Origin: Leguminivora glycinivorella
Taxonomy: Eukaryota > Arthropoda > Insecta > Lepidoptera > Tortricidae
Reading direction: 5' to 3'
DNA: 64,000 bases
Assembly: GCF_023078275.1 (NCBI RefSeq)
Contig: NC_062998.1
Location: 13,033,916 to 13,097,915, forward strand
Part shown: one piece after another, positions 43,568-57,200 of the stretch
Layout: the number at the start of each line of letters is the position of its first letter
Numbering within the stretch: the stretch's first letter is position 1
Translations under genes and position numbers: made by a program
Notes under the pieces: generated by a model
What the model saw: the letters and a program-made list of their open reading frames with translations, nothing else
Database searches by the model: none
Told to the model about the DNA's origin: nothing

Positions 43568-44970
43568 ACATATATAGTTAGTAACTAGACGGTACCTACG
43601 TTAGTAACTTATGAATAATCAGTGATATAGTGCCTTTATATTGTTACCTAACCGTAAGCTATTTCTAACATACGACTTATACATAACTTTAATTGTAAGC
43701 GGCATGAAGTAGATTCGGGCACGCCACTTGTCATTATTTCAATGCTTAGCACCGGAATTAATGATTTTAAGTATAAAATTTCACCACATATACTTAGACG
43801 ATTTTCAGTAGTTTAGCATATGTAGTTATAAATTCATAAATCTATAACGGCAGATACTGACAGACTGCAATCTAACTGCAAATTGTATGAGAACGTCGTT
43901 GCAGTCGGTGTACAATTCTCATACAAGTTGCAGTCTTGCAATTGGGTCTCAGTGCGATGTACCGGCCCTTGATGTAGGTTACATGCTTAAAAATTGTAGG
44001 CATCGATAAACTGCAATAAGAATAACCTTGAGGTTGCGTAACACATCCAATCGAATCACACTCAAGTACGTGGTGATATGATAATCGCCACGTTAAAGAC
44101 TCAATAAAATAACAATTAAATTATGCTTTTAATTAAAACTGTGTTTTAATGCAGCGTGTAGGTAATATTGGTTAAATTACCGACCACGTGGCACATAACA
44201 TTATTTCGTGAATTTAAAAGTAACTTTTGGACCTAAATAAAGTAGGCAATTTAAGAAATCTTACCTTAATAACAAGAAAGATTGGAGAAGAAATAACGAA
44301 TAACTCATAATCGGCAGTTTCATTTCTACAAAGAGCTGTAATGCATATTGTACATATTTTAATAAATAACAGGATAGTAAAGTTACACTTTTTCGATACT
44401 GGTAACTCTAGAAACTTATTATCAAATCCTTGGCATACCCAAGTGTAGGTAAACTAAATATAAATATGACGTGTTAACCATTAACAACAATAAAAAATAA
44501 TTTCATGAACAAATCTGTTTAATTGCTCCAGCCATATTCTGATCTCGGCTAAAATTAAGTATTCTAGAAGGCTCCGACTGACAAAGGACATCTCCGTAAC
44601 CTTCAGAAAGATTTCACGAAGATAACTTGCTTTTACGGAGATGCGCGTGTCTTGGGTGCATTGCACAATCTTGACCGAATAATTTAACCTTAACGACATT
44701 ATCCGCAAAAAAAAATCCTCGAGGAAAACATAATTCGCTGTTAAAAAATCTTCTTCAAGCTAGATAGATATTTTTGATATCCCCGTCGTGGCAAGTGTTA
44801 TTTTAAACGCCAAATTTCTATTCTATCATATCGTTTACTTATTACCGTTTCACATGCGGGGCTATCGAAATTGCTATCAAGCCTGGCAAGGCGGTCAACT
44901 CATATTCCTATGTGGTTCATGTCATGACTTCATGAGTCACAATATATTGATTTAGACTAACACGATTTGC
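43568..44970. other. Intron, nothing recognised
   Basis: AT-rich. A small imperfect inverted segment at about 43870-43935 (ACTGCAAATTGTATGAGAA with TTCTCATACAAGTTGCAGT) is probably a MITE remnant. Confidence 0.45.
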
Positions 44971-45127
44971 ACTCATAATTTTAGAACAAAACGGGACTTA
45001 ATCGTGTAAACACTTACATTTATATTTGGCCCGACGTTTCGAACATCACATATGTTCGTGGTCACGGGTAGACTGACGAGGAATTGCATCAACATCTAGC
45101 CGCGCGAGTTTCTCGAACTACCCGCGC

Positions 45128-45343
45128 TTGTTCTTGATTATAACCACTGGATCTAGCTCCATAGTCCCAAAATTTATCAACGGAACGTCTGTTCTACAGC
45201 AAAAAGTACGTGAAGCGATTGGAATTAGAAAGCATCGAAATTTCAACCAAAATGAGGGGCAGGGAATTTCTTCTTCGTGGAATCCAGTGATTAGCAAATG
45301 TAAGCGTGAAAAACACGTAGGGACACACCGGCAGATATCGTGA
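45128..45343 (+). pseudogene. C-terminal fragment of a Penelope-type endonuclease region
   Basis: The frame includes KVREAIGIRKHRNFNQNEG followed by ISSSWNPVI and a stop at 45341-45343. The pattern R-E-A-I-x-I-x-KH-x-NFN-x-x-x-G then S-x-W-x-P-V-I closes the GIY-YIG endonuclease region of Penelope-like proteins. There is no in-frame ATG at the start. The RT and most of the endonuclease are missing. Confidence 0.6.
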
Positions 45344-45654
45344 GTGTTGTGTGTAGGCAAAGTGACAACCCTAGCAAAAGTGAATAATCAAGAACAAGTG
45401 CGGGTAGTTCGAGAAACTCGCGCGGCTAAAGTAAAATCCATAAACCTACGGACCAAATTGACAAGTAAGTGTGAACGAATGTTGCCACAGTTTGGCCAGT
45501 GTCGTTCTTATCGATATTAAAATTATGATTACATCGTAGATTTAAGGTGCACCTAGACGGGACAATGAAATTGGCAATTTAATCGGCTAATCAATATACC
45601 AACTTTTTCTGTGATTTTGACAGATCAAAAGGTCTGTAGAGTATTAGAGATATT

Positions 45655-46160
45655 TTTAGGGTTCCGTACCTCAAAAGGAAAAAACGGAACCCTTATAGGA
45701 TCACTTTGTTGTCCGTCTGTCCGTCCGTCCGTCCGTCTGTCAAGACCCTTTTTCTCAGGAACGCGTGGAGGTATGAAGCTGAAATTTATATCAATTACTC
45801 AGGTCTACTGTCCCTTGAAGCTGTGAAAAAATCAAACTTCTAAGCCAACGCAATCAAAAGATACAGCCGTTTATGCCGCAAATTTTCGACACTTGCAAGG
45901 GAATCAAAACCTAAAGGGTGCTTCCCGTGAACTCAGAATCTTGAAATTTGGTACGAAGCAACGTCTTATAGCATAGATAAAGGAAAAATTACGAAAACCA
46001 TAAATTTTTAGTTACATCACATAATATATTTTTTTTTAATAATTTTAACCTTACTACCCATTTCCTCATAAACGCGTAGAGGTATTAAATTGAAATTCAT
46101 ACGAAATTTGTACGGAACCCTCGGTGCGCGAGTCCGACTCGCACATGGCCGGTTTTTTTT
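45655..46160. repeat. ~500-bp GGGTTCCGTA dispersed repeat
   Basis: Starts TTTTTAGGGTTCCGTACCTC, contains (GTCC)n at 45711-45740, and ends GTACGGAACCCTCGGTGCGC, GAGTCCGACTCGCACATGG, CCGGTTTTTT. The opening GGGTTCCGTAC is inverted near the end. It is nested inside the Penelope-like remnant. A fragment also occurs at 26074. Confidence 0.75.
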
Positions 46161-46773
46161 ATTTCGAAGCAGCAATAATATTATTCGAAAATTATATAGA
46201 TATTTATGACATACTTGCCATAGCGTGACAGATAGTTGATTATCGTCGGACATGGTATTTTATTTTTTACCTACAGGCTCGGAAACCTTTTTATGTTTTA
46301 AAACTAGTGGGTAAAAATGCGTGGCATCCATCCACTACCTCGAAGATACATAGAACAAACCAAAATGTGTACTTCTTATTTGAAACTAATATACTTATTC
46401 TTGATTTAAACTTGTCTGTTGTATGTACTTTACAACTTGTCGATATATTGTTATCGACATATACCCTTCCCTATTTTAATTTTGCTGTTCCTGGTATCAT
46501 TTTACCTGTCAGTCATTTGTCAATTTAGTCCGTAGGATTATGAATTTTACTTTAGAAGATGTTGATGCATTTCCTCGTCAGTCTATCCGTGACCACGAAC
46601 ATAATGTGATGTTCGAAACGTCGGGCCAAATATAAATGTAAGTGTTTACGCTATTAAGTCCCGTTTTGTTCTAAAATTATGAGTCACAATGGTTTGATTC
46701 TTTTATGCCTATCCGATGTATTCAAATCGAATGTTCTTTAACCATTTTTTCTCGAATCCGAAACGATTTACAG

Positions 46774-46892
46774 GAATCGCCAGGCATGAGCGATAACCGA
46801 CCGCCAAAGCAAAGAGTGATGCACTCTTATTTCAATGTCACGCCGCAGATTCCCGGAGGCCTGACTCACGAACATCGTAAAAGATCTTTCCT
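46774..46892 (+). CDS. Candidate coding exon of unknown gene
   Basis: The exon is 119 nt, between a reasonable acceptor (T-rich tract then TTTACAG) and a donor CT|GTAAGT. It reads ESPGMSDNRPPKQRVMHSYF and continues with VTPQIPGGLTHEHRKRSF. Base and codon use are more coding-like than the surroundings. It follows the Penelope remnant by 90 bp. I do not recognise it. It could be an exon of a plus-strand gene in the host intron, a captured gene fragment, or chance. The minus strand is also open here. Confidence 0.3.
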
Positions 46893-47156
46893 GTAAGTTT
46901 TTTAGGTTACACACACATTAAATATATTATACGCTTCTTCTTAAATAATCCACCCAGTTTAAACAGTTGCATACACTTTACACGAAAAGAAGAAAATGAA
47001 TTATTAATATCAAGCTAAGCTACACCAAGCACCTACTCGAAATGAAGACGTCACAGACACTTTGATTTATGAATATAACAATAAGCTTCTTCGTTGTAAG
47101 TACTTCAGGACCGGTTTGATAAAAATTGATCTTACGGGAACAACCGTAATGGATTA

Positions 47157-48093
47157 AGGACTGTATCGTTAATTATAGGGACACAACAAACCTCGTCTAA
47201 ATGTTGACATGTGCATAATTTTGTATTATTATGGTCCGAGAGTATGATCTGAAGGTATTGGTAAGTACTATTTGATATAAGAAGGTCTGATATATTTTTT
47301 ATTTTAGGGACTTTATGGTACTTTCATTAAGGTCTAGCAAATACATTTCGGACAACCCCTAATCTGGCTTAATTTGAGAATATCTCAAAGACTTTTTGTA
47401 CGATTGCGACAAACAAAGGTTAATATGCTGCCAAAATATATTTTTTAAGAGTCCTCTTCATGGTTGTTCAATTGGGTACTTGCAGAATAAATGCGGTGAA
47501 TTTATATAATTTAAAAAAAACGCATTTTTGAGCAACGTTCCGGTTTGCCGTAAATTTTTGATACAAGCAGGATGAGAGAAATAGATAAAAAAAATGAGGC
47601 ATAGGCCAATGTCTAATAGACATTCATGGTGTTTGAACAGTGCCTAAACCAGATCGATATAAACAGTGTATGATAGTTAAATTCGACATCAAAGTCGGAG
47701 TTAGCGTAAGCACCATGCCACATTCTCTAAATGGCCGCCATACACAGATCATGAACTTTATTTTTTTAAATAACAGTGGCTAGACTATGTCTAGATATTC
47801 TGCTTTGTGGATCATGTGTCGTTGAGGTTCGCACTGTACAATTTTTTTTCGCAATTGTGTCGTCTTGTACGCACTTTGTGAATTTTCTAGTAGCATTTGT
47901 CCGAAATCGTAATTGGTACTCGGGAGGATTAAGTCAATGCTGTCTAAACCACATGCTTTATGTCGAGTTTCTAGGACAAAATGCGTACCTTATTATGTGC
48001 CTTATTAAGCCCATGTCTTGTTATAAGAAAAAAATATAATAGCAAATAAATACGGCTACTCAAAGTTGTCCCCATATTTAACGATACAGTCCT
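47157..48093. mobile_element. 937-bp non-autonomous element with TA duplication
   Basis: Terminal inverted repeats of ~26 bp (AGGACTGTATCGTTAATTAT... with two mismatches to the right end) are flanked by TA. The interior has frames of up to 87 codons but none resembles a transposase. It is probably a Tc1/mariner-superfamily derivative. Confidence 0.8.
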
Positions 48094-48259
48094 TAGGTCC
48101 TAGGTTTTAGTAACAAAACAGAAGGAAATCGTTGCTTCGTCTCATATGTTTTAAATCACGATGGTGGACGCACCATAAAAGTTTTCCAATCTCATCAGCA
48201 TTGTGATAAGTATGAGCGATGTTCGCATTGAATTCTTAAAAGGATTAAGTCATATTCGA

Positions 48260-48780
48260 GTCAATTTGCCGAAGAATGGGGACAGGCGGGCGCGCGGCGC
48301 GACTGTCAGTCGCCGACCGGCCTTCTCCGCTGCGCTCGGGACCGATGGAACCGTAGGCAAGTGGCCAATCACCATCGCTCCGCGGCGAGCGATACACAAC
48401 TGTAACTGTCGCAATAATCTGGTACAAAGATAGAGAGACAGAAAGCATCGATATCGAATCGCAAGCGATTGCCATCTTGTCTAGGCATAGGCAAGGCTCC
48501 CAAGGCCCCCAAACATCGCTCATGCTCCGTGGCGAACGATACGCAACTGTCGGTATCAGTATCAGTACCAATACGGAAGAGCAATAGAGAGTGCATATCT
48601 TTCGCTAAGGTGCGTTAGCGATTCGACTGTCTTTGGGCCCCAAGTGCCTAGGCAAGGCAACAACCGCTTGCGATAAAAAAAATATGAAAAGCTTGCGATA
48701 AGACAACGAAACGAAATGCTTTGTTTATGTCTTATATATTATATTATTAGTGTGACAGTGACATTAGCGTTTCATTCGCC
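48260..48780. repeat. GC-rich region with inverted blocks, probable MITE cluster
   Basis: The GC-rich start (48280-48365) is followed by two similar blocks, GCGGCGAGCGATACACAACTG and GTGGCGAACGATACGCAACTG at 48382 and 48530. Each is followed by short direct variants (GGTATCAGTATCAG). Termini are unclear. No gene supported. Confidence 0.4.
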
Positions 48781-48783
48781 ACA

Positions 48784-49803
48784 GAGCAGCGCCGATTGGC
48801 CTGATACGGTTCACATCTTTGATCTTAACGCACACACTTAATGGATTTGAAATACCGCTTTGATGGGTCCTAACGACTTCTCGATTACCGGCTGCTAATT
48901 ATAAGCCAACACATGAACATGCAGATGTTATGACAATATACATTTGTATGGCTATTTACAGTATGCAATTAGGATTTTTAAATTCACCACGTAACGTAAT
49001 TAATTGTATCAATATCTAACGTAGTGACTGACGGACGCATGAATTTTGAGCAGAAACAACCGAAACTAAAAAAATACACCACGCATAAACTTCTTACACT
49101 TTTCTGTGGCGCATCTAAGTTCTCAAGGTTTCTGTAATTTTCTTTATAATATGAATAAATTAAAAAAAAACACTTCCATTTATTTTACTAAAGTAGGTAT
49201 ACCTACAGATATTCTTGCGACGAATAACTCGAATAAGAAGCTGTTTGGGAACATCACTTTAGTAGGTTTTACGCCGTCACGGGTGACCTCTGTTATCCCT
49301 TTGCCTAACTAAAACATACCACTATTATTCTTGTGTCACAACATGACGTATACAAGTCTATGTAAAGCCTAACCAGAAATATATGACTTGTCAGGAGGGC
49401 GCTCTTATTCTGATGTATGGGGTGACAGTTCACTTTAGTATGAAGAAAATAGTTCGAATGAAATTCCGCAACATGGCGCGTAGTCATACATCGTCACTAC
49501 TTTGAAAAAATCTCGTATCTCACGCTGCTTCTCAAAGTTAAAACGCAGTAAGTCTATATGCATTCCATACATACTTACTACGCCAAATCTTGGGATTAGT
49601 TGTCAAAGCGGACCCCAGGCTCCCATGAGCCGTGGCAAATGCCGGGACAACGCAAGGAGAAAAAAAAAACATACTACAATTTTCTTTTTATTGACAGAAG
49701 AAGATACAAGTTTTTTTAAAAGTAGTGACGATATGTATTTCTGGTCAGGCTTTAAATATATGATCTTATCCATACTAATATATATTTTTAAGCTCTATAT
49801 TTA
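48784..49803. other. Intron flanking BEL/Pao copy 2, nothing recognised
   Basis: AT-rich, no exon or repeat structure identified. It ends with ATTTA (49799-49803), the left target duplication of BEL/Pao copy 2. Confidence 0.45.
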
Positions 49804-51195
49804 TGTTAGCGACGCGTCGAAATATATGTAAAATAGCATAAGAATTCGATTAAGACTGTATTCGCAATAAAGATTATTTCGTAGGTAGGAAACGGGTAGA
49901 ACTGCGTTAGTTAAGTTAATTTTGTCAATTCCGATTATTAAGTATGATAATAAGACTCATATGTGATGTATTCGATAGCAGGCAATTCCCATATTCCTTC
50001 CTTCCCAAGTCGCGGAAACCGAGTCCAAAGTTCAATCTAAACTCAGACTGTCCATTGGACTACGATTAATAGCCAATAAGCACTAACGTGAGAGGCTTAG
50101 AGCGAGAAAACCGAACTCTCCTCTGATTGGCTAAAAATATTTCCTTAAAGTTCCGAAATCATTTTCCTTTCACCCGAAAATTGCCTTAGGATTACTCGAA
50201 TCCAAGCCAATAACTCGATAACTATAAGACATATAAAGATGTAAATAGTTTTAAAACGTAGCTGGGAACTTACGTAACACGATAACCTACATTTCCATAG
50301 TAATATTCCGTTATCGATAACAATGGAGCTCAAGGCGAGCCGCGAAACCAGTCTATTGTATGGCCCGGACGGCTAATCACCTCTTCTATTGTGTAAAAAC
50401 GTAAACAAACGCAGGTGCATTCCACTCGAGGTGAATGACCCTAGTGTCAGGTGCATTGTTACGTAATTTCGAAGCGATAGCCTAATTAGTTTATAAGTAA
50501 TTAGGATTTGAACGAAAAATGATAGCGTTAAATTCACGTAATCGAGCGCCGTAACGCGTTCGACCAATCACGACGCGCCATCCGTCGCCTATCGGGCGCA
50601 ATTATTTACCTCTCTATCGCACGGAGCCTCGCGCTCAGCCGAGTCGTGATTGGGCGAATAAATTGAAATGTTTCTTTCCGTGAAGCGTAGGCGCATTCTG
50701 AAAAGGGGTATAAAAGGAACGATCGCTCGGTATGGGACATTCGAATTCGACCGGAACAAGAAGAACCAGCAGCCTCCAAGGAAAACCAGCAGCCAGCAGC
50801 CTACTACAAGCAGCCTACAGCCAGCAGCTAGCAGCCTACAGCCAGCAGCCAGCCACCCTCCACGACGGGTAGCGGCAGCAGCAGAAAACGACAGCATCGC
50901 GACGTATCGTCCGTACCGAGCGTTTCGTTAGGATCAAGTTAGGATATTAGCTTAGGAGTATTTTTATAACCGCGTTAAAATTAGAGTCGTTGATTTTTTG
51001 TAAATATAAACCATTTGATTTGATTCGTTTTTTAGTTAGTGTATTCCAAAATCATAATCGGTACGGTTGATTGCTGAGGACGACATCGAAGCTCAAGGTA
51101 CAGGCCCGGGACGAAAGAGTGAGTCGCACGAGCTCCAGCACATTCTCTCCACTTCGAGCCGTCGATAGGAAGCTTTGCGGACGCGGTCTGCAACA
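49804..51195 (+). repeat. 5' LTR of BEL/Pao copy 2
   Basis: Differs from the copy 1 LTR by about nine substitutions, loss of one 21-bp CAGCAGCCTACAGC-type unit, and one extra T near 50999. TATA box at 50709-50716; palindrome GTTATCGATAAC at 50310-50321. Confidence 0.95.
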
Positions 51196-51200
51196 GTTTC

Positions 51201-51218
51201 TGGTCCTTCGAGCCGGAT
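51201..51218 (+). other. Primer-binding site, copy 2
   Basis: TGGTCCTTCGAGCCGGAT, identical to copy 1, five bases after the LTR. Confidence 0.8.
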
Positions 51219-51256
51219 CTTCGTGCGGACTACGGGTCTACAGCGACGTACCTGTC

Positions 51257-54200
51257 ATGAGCGACGACAGGATGGTAAGGACGAGGTCCAGGTCCAACCG
51301 AGCTGCGTCAGTGACGAGCGAAGAGGAGAGGCAGCAACTACTCGACGAAGGCGCGTCGGCGGCCCGCGAACGAGAGGCCGCACGCGCAAGCGCTGAGAGG
51401 GCGATGGGCGCCGACGCGGCGCGCCCTCCCTCACCTCCCTCCGGACCCGCTGGCGTAACGGAAGGGCTTAGCGTCGCCGGCGCGCAACCGATGGGCGCGG
51501 CGACAGCTAACAGCACGCTCAGGTATGGATTAACCGTAGAGACACCGAGGTCACCGTCCTACGACACGACATTGCTATGGCGAAGGGATTTAGCCAAGCG
51601 GTTACGGCGTCGTTCCAGACCCACGCCGATCCCAGCTAGACATCCCAAGGCTGCCGTCATAGACAGAACTACCGAGAAACGAAAGTCGCTGCAGGAAACT
51701 ACCAAGGAGGTAAATAAACCAATTATTAAAGCTCAGTCCGTCAGATCACATGCGAGCAGTCGCACTGTGATAGAAGCGCAGCTGTCTCAGGCGGAGCTCG
51801 AGGCCAGCGAACGGCTAGCGGAGATATCCCGGAGGGAGTTGCAGCTAGAAGCGGACATGGTACGTAAACGGCTAGACGCCAGAAAACTGCAGATCCGCGC
51901 TAATGCGGATAGCGCAGACGAGCACGAATCTGCTGGTAGCGTGCGGAATTCGAATCAAGATCGATTAGACGAATGGCTAGAGAACTCGCGAGACGCGACG
52001 TCAAAACCCATTTGTAAGAGGTTAACCGACGAACCTCTACCCAAGTACGAGACTCCGAGACGACCTGCGCAGGCGGAGCGGCATATTCGAGGCCTCTCAC
52101 CGGACCGCCAGGTATATCGGCGATCGATATCGCCACCGTCGGAGTCGCGTAGGCGATCGATATCGCCACCGGAGCGACGCAGGCGATCGACGACGCCGCC
52201 GGCGCGTCGCGAGCGATCGACGTCGCCACAGCTGGACGCGCGTACTCCGCACACGGCGCACACGCGCGCCACCGAAGGTACTGTAGCAGAGTCCATGCTG
52301 CACCTGTTCGAGAGGATGCAGATGGCGGCCCGTCCAGCCCCGAAGGATATATTCGAGCTGCCGCATTTCTACGGAGACGTCAGCGAGTGGAGAAGTTTCT
52401 ACAATACCTACGCAGAGACATCGAAGCGGTATAAGTTTACTGACTACGAGAACGTGGCGCGGCTCAGGATGGCTTTACGCGGGGACGCAAAGACGTGTGT
52501 GTCTCACGTGTTATCGACAGCCACCAGACCCGATATGATCGTGAGAATACTGAAAAAGCAGTTTGGACGCAGCGAGGTATTGTTAGACAAGGCGATTGAC
52601 GACCTGCGAAAGTTGCCGCAGTTGGGGCCTACCGCGAACGACCTCAACACTTTCGCGATAAAAATAATGAACGTGGTATCTACAGTTATGGATATCGATC
52701 GAAGGCACTATGCCGATAACCCCATGCTCATCAGAGAGGTTACGGACAGGTTGTCGCCGCATCTTCGAAGCAGATGGTGCGACTACGCGAAGAAACATCG
52801 AGACAGCAAGGACCCGGAGATTCTGCAGTTGGCGGATTTCCTCATGGAGGAGAGCGAACAGGAGATGTCCTTCTGTCACGCCCGCGCCGCCCCGAGGCGA
52901 GCGCAGGCGCCGTTATCAGTGCCGCACGCGCGCGCAGCCGGCGCTCGCGTGAAAATATCCGCAACGCACAACCCGCCGAGAGCTCCCACAGGACGTCAAC
53001 ACGAGGTGCAGAAAGTGACGTACGCGACACGTCAAGCCACAACATTCCGTTCGACGACGTGCCTGTTCTGCGGTGGCGGTCACCTGACGCCGGACTGCCG
53101 CAAGTTAGCCGCCCAATCCGTGGGCGCTAGATGGGAGTGGGCGAAATTAAATCGTATATGCTATCGCTGTATCGACGCGAAGCATATGAAAACACAATGC
53201 AAGGCCAAAGCGTGCGGCGTTGCAGGCTGTCCTCACGTACACCATCGACTGCTTCATGCGGACTCGCCGCAGGAAGTGCGTGAGGATACGGCTATGGTGC
53301 TAACACAAGAAATCAGGTCAGTACCTACATCGTCAGCAGTGACGTCATCGGCCGAGCCAGCGGACACGACGGAGCCGCGAGCTGCGGACGACGAGAACGA
53401 CGCCCGCGTGTACGTGTCGTCAACACCGGACTACAGCGTGCTGCTAAAGGTACTACCCGTAACCGTATCAGGTCCAAAGGGAACGGCGCATATCTTCGCT
53501 TTCCTTGACGATGGATCCACCTTGTCAATGATCGACCAGGACGTCGCGGACGAGATCGGCGCGGTCGGTCAAGACGAGCCGCTATGCATAAGAGGTATTC
53601 AGCGGTTGAAACTTAGCTCAGTGACACAGACGGTCAAGGCTAAAGTAAGCCCCGCTCGTGGCGGCTTGACATACGATATATCCCTAAAAACGGTAGACGG
53701 ACTAGGGATACGCTCGCAGTCATTAAATAAGAAGCGTCTATTGGAATACGAACATCTGGCGGACTTGGGCGACGAGTGCTACACGGGCATGGGCGTGCCG
53801 CAGATGTTAATAGGCGGAGACTTCAGTCATCTTATAAACCCGACGGAGGTGAGGCAGGGCGGCGAGGACGAGCCGTGCGCAGTTAAAACCTCGTTAGGAT
53901 GGGTTTTCTTCGGGCGAATGCCGAGGTATGTACCAAATAACGAGCAGGTCGTGATGCACTGCCACAGTGACGACAGTGATCTCGTGGAGCAGGTCAAGAA
54001 ACACTGGGCAGTCGAGGCGCTTGGCATAACGGCAAAGGACAACATTCGACCCGACGACCAGCGAGCGATCGATACATTCGAACGAACAGTAAAAAAGGTA
54101 GGACAGAGATACGAAGTCGGCCAACTATGGGCTGCCGACGACATAAAGCTGCCACCGAGTTTCAACATGGCGAAGGCGAGATTACGCAATCTAGAAGCCC

Positions 54201-57200
54201 GCATGTCGAGAGATCCTGACTTCGCCAACGAGTATCAAGCACAGATACACAAGCTTCTGGAAAAGGGGTACGCAGAGCGCATCATGGAACCACCGCAGTC
54301 AGATCGGATGTGGTTTCTGCCCCATTTCAGCGTCTACAATTTAAATAAAGGAAAGTATCGCGCTGTATTCGATTGCGCCGCGAAAAGTCAGGGATGTGCA
54401 TTGAACGATTTCATCCTCGCGGGACCGGATTTACTACAGAGCCTGCTGGGGATACTACTTCGATTCCGTGAGTGGGAATTCGCCGTCACCGCGGACATAC
54501 AGGAAATGTTCCTTCAAATACAGCTGCGAAGAGAGGATCGGCATAGTCAGCTCTTCATCTGGAGGGGATCGCGGCGTGACGTGACACCGTGGACGTACCA
54601 GCTAAACCGGGTATGTTTCGGTAACATCTCTTCTCCTTTTCTCGCACACTCGGTGCGGAATAGGAATGCGACGGACAACAAGGATCGCTATCCGGACGCG
54701 GTCTACGATATCCATAATAATCACTACATGGACGATTATGTGGCATCATATGAGACAGAACGGGAACTCATATCAACAGCGACACAGGTGAGACTAGCAC
54801 ACGCGGAGGCTAGCTTTCGGCTGCGCAGCTACGCTAGCAACAGCGAGTTGTTAATGCGAAACATCGATCCGGAGGAGCGAGCGACGGGACCTTCTCATCT
54901 CGGAGAAAAGCAACAGACCGTCCTCGGAATGACGTGGGACCCAGAGACGGATACGCTGGGGTACAACACGAAAATGCTACGAGTGCCAGACGACGTGAAA
55001 AGGTACGAGCGATCGCCCACTAAAAGGGAACTTTTGAGTGCCGTAATGTCAGTTTACGACCCATTAGGCCTCATAGCGCAGTATATGATAAGCGCTAAGA
55101 TCATATTCCAACGTGTGTGGACAAAGGGCACGGACTGGGACGAGCGGCTGCCGGCGGAGGAAGCGGAGGACTTTTTCCGGTGGCTGAGGGCACTGAGCGA
55201 CGTGTCCGCGCTGCGAATACCCCGACGATACGCCACGCCCACCGGTGCAGTTAGAAGAGAACTGCATATTTTCAGTGATGCATCGACCGAGGCCTACAGC
55301 GCGGCGGCCTATTGGCGAGTATCGAACGACGAGGAGGAAACGCAAGTGAGCTTAGCTATAGCGAAAAGCCGAGTTTGCCCGCTAAAGGTAATGACAGTTC
55401 CCAGGCTCGAATTAACCGCAGCAGTCGTCGGCGTGCGGCTGGCGGAGACAATTTTACGCGAGCAGCGTTATCCTGTGACAAAGGTGACGTATTGGACAGA
55501 TTCCATGGTTGTTCTCGGATGGGTTCGCGATGACGCGCGAAACTATCGTCCGTACGTGTCACACCGACTTGCGGAGATCGCCGAGAAAACAGATAGAGAC
55601 GCGTGGAGGTATGTACCAACCGCTCAGAACCCCGCAGATCGAGCGACGAGATGCCAACCAGCGCAGAGCGTGCGCATCGAGGACGAGTGGTACGAAGGAC
55701 CGCGCTTTCTCTATGGACCCGAGACATCATGGCCTAGTCACACATCGAATCGAACAGACGACCTGCCTGAGAGGAAGGCGAGGCCGTCAACTGAGACGTC
55801 ACTGGCGATCATCTCAGCGAAGCCAGACCCTTCGAGCGTATTGCCAGACGTGAGACGGTTTAGCAGTTACGACAGACTGTTGAACGCGACAGCGAACGTC
55901 TTGCTATTCATCGAGAAAATGAGAACGAAGAATAAAGCCTTGCAGCTACAAGTCAGACATTTGAGAAAGGCAGAACACATGTGGTTGCAATACAGTCAAC
56001 GACGAAGCTTTCCCGAAGAGCTTCGAGCCTTAAGCCAGAATAGGCTCATCGATCGCAAATCGCGATTATACGACCTGGCACCCGAGCTAGGCGATGACGG
56101 CGTGTTACGCATGAAGACGAGGCTGGGCAGCGCTCCAGTATTGTACACCGCGCTACAACCGATAATACTGGATGGCCGCGAGCCGTTCACCCGTCTACTC
56201 ATCCTGCGAGCTCACCGACGATCAGCGCACATTCACAACGAAGCAGTAATCAACGAACTGCGACAAGAATATTGGATACTACATCTGCGGCCGACCGTGA
56301 AGTCTGTAGCTCGAAACTGCGCGCTATGCACACTACGACGAGCAACACCGAGAGCGCAGCCCTTAGGCGATCTCCCGCCCGAGCGACTACAGGCGTATCA
56401 ACGTCCCTTCACTCACACCGCACAAGACTACATGGGACCGATGTTCGTCACGATCGGACGGCGCAGAGAAAAACGCTGGGTGTGTCTATACACGTGCCTA
56501 GTGACGCGCGCTATTCACCTTGAAAGCGTGCACAGTCTTTCAACCGACAGCGCGCTACTATCACTACGAAGATTCGCCGCGAGAAGAGGATGGCCCAGGA
56601 CGATGTACAGCGATAACGCGACGTGCTTCAGGGCGGCGGCGACGGAACTACGTGAGGCGTACCGGCAATGGCTGCCTGTACTGCAAACTTACGCCACTCA
56701 GAACCGAATGGAGTGGAAATTCATCCCACCTGGCAATCCTTCGGCCGGGGGCGCGTGGGAGCGAATGATAAGGACAGTTAAGATAGCGATGTCCTACACT
56801 TTCAACGAACGAGCACCGAAACCCGAAGTTTTCGAAACTCTACTCGCCGAGATAGAGAATATCGTCAACCGACGACCACTTACACATGTCAACGTCGATC
56901 CAGACTCCGAAGAAAGTTTGACTCCAGCACACTTTCTACTTCTTCATAACGCTAACCTACCGATGATTGGCGTTTACGACGAGAACGAGAAGAAGCAATG
57001 GAAGATGGCCCAAGCGCTTGCCGACCACTTTTGGCGGCGCTGGACCAAAGAGTACTTTCCTCTACTGGCACCGAGGAAGTCGTCCCACGACGGAGGGCGG
57101 CAACTTCAACCAGGCGATGTGGTCATCGTCGCTGAACCCAATGGTCCACGCAGCGTGTGGCTCCGAGGCGTCGTCGAGACTACCTACCCGGGACCCGATG

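Larger units (their letters stand above)
44971..46684. mobile_element. Penelope-like element remnant
   Basis: Terminal inverted copies (44971-45096 and 46558-46684, ~125 bp, few mismatches) contain GGCCCGACGTTTCGAACATC and GTTCGTGGTCACGG. CCCGACGTTTCG near a terminal repeat is a hallmark of Penelope-like elements. Between them lie a GIY-YIG endonuclease tail fragment, an inner 44-bp inverted repeat (45098-45142, 45384-45427) and a nested GGGTTCCGTA repeat (45655-46160). No reverse transcriptase remains. Confidence 0.7.

Noticed and set aside
47776..48039. 87-codon frame inside the 937-bp TA element
   Set aside because: No transposase motifs; hydrophobic composition from T-rich sequence.
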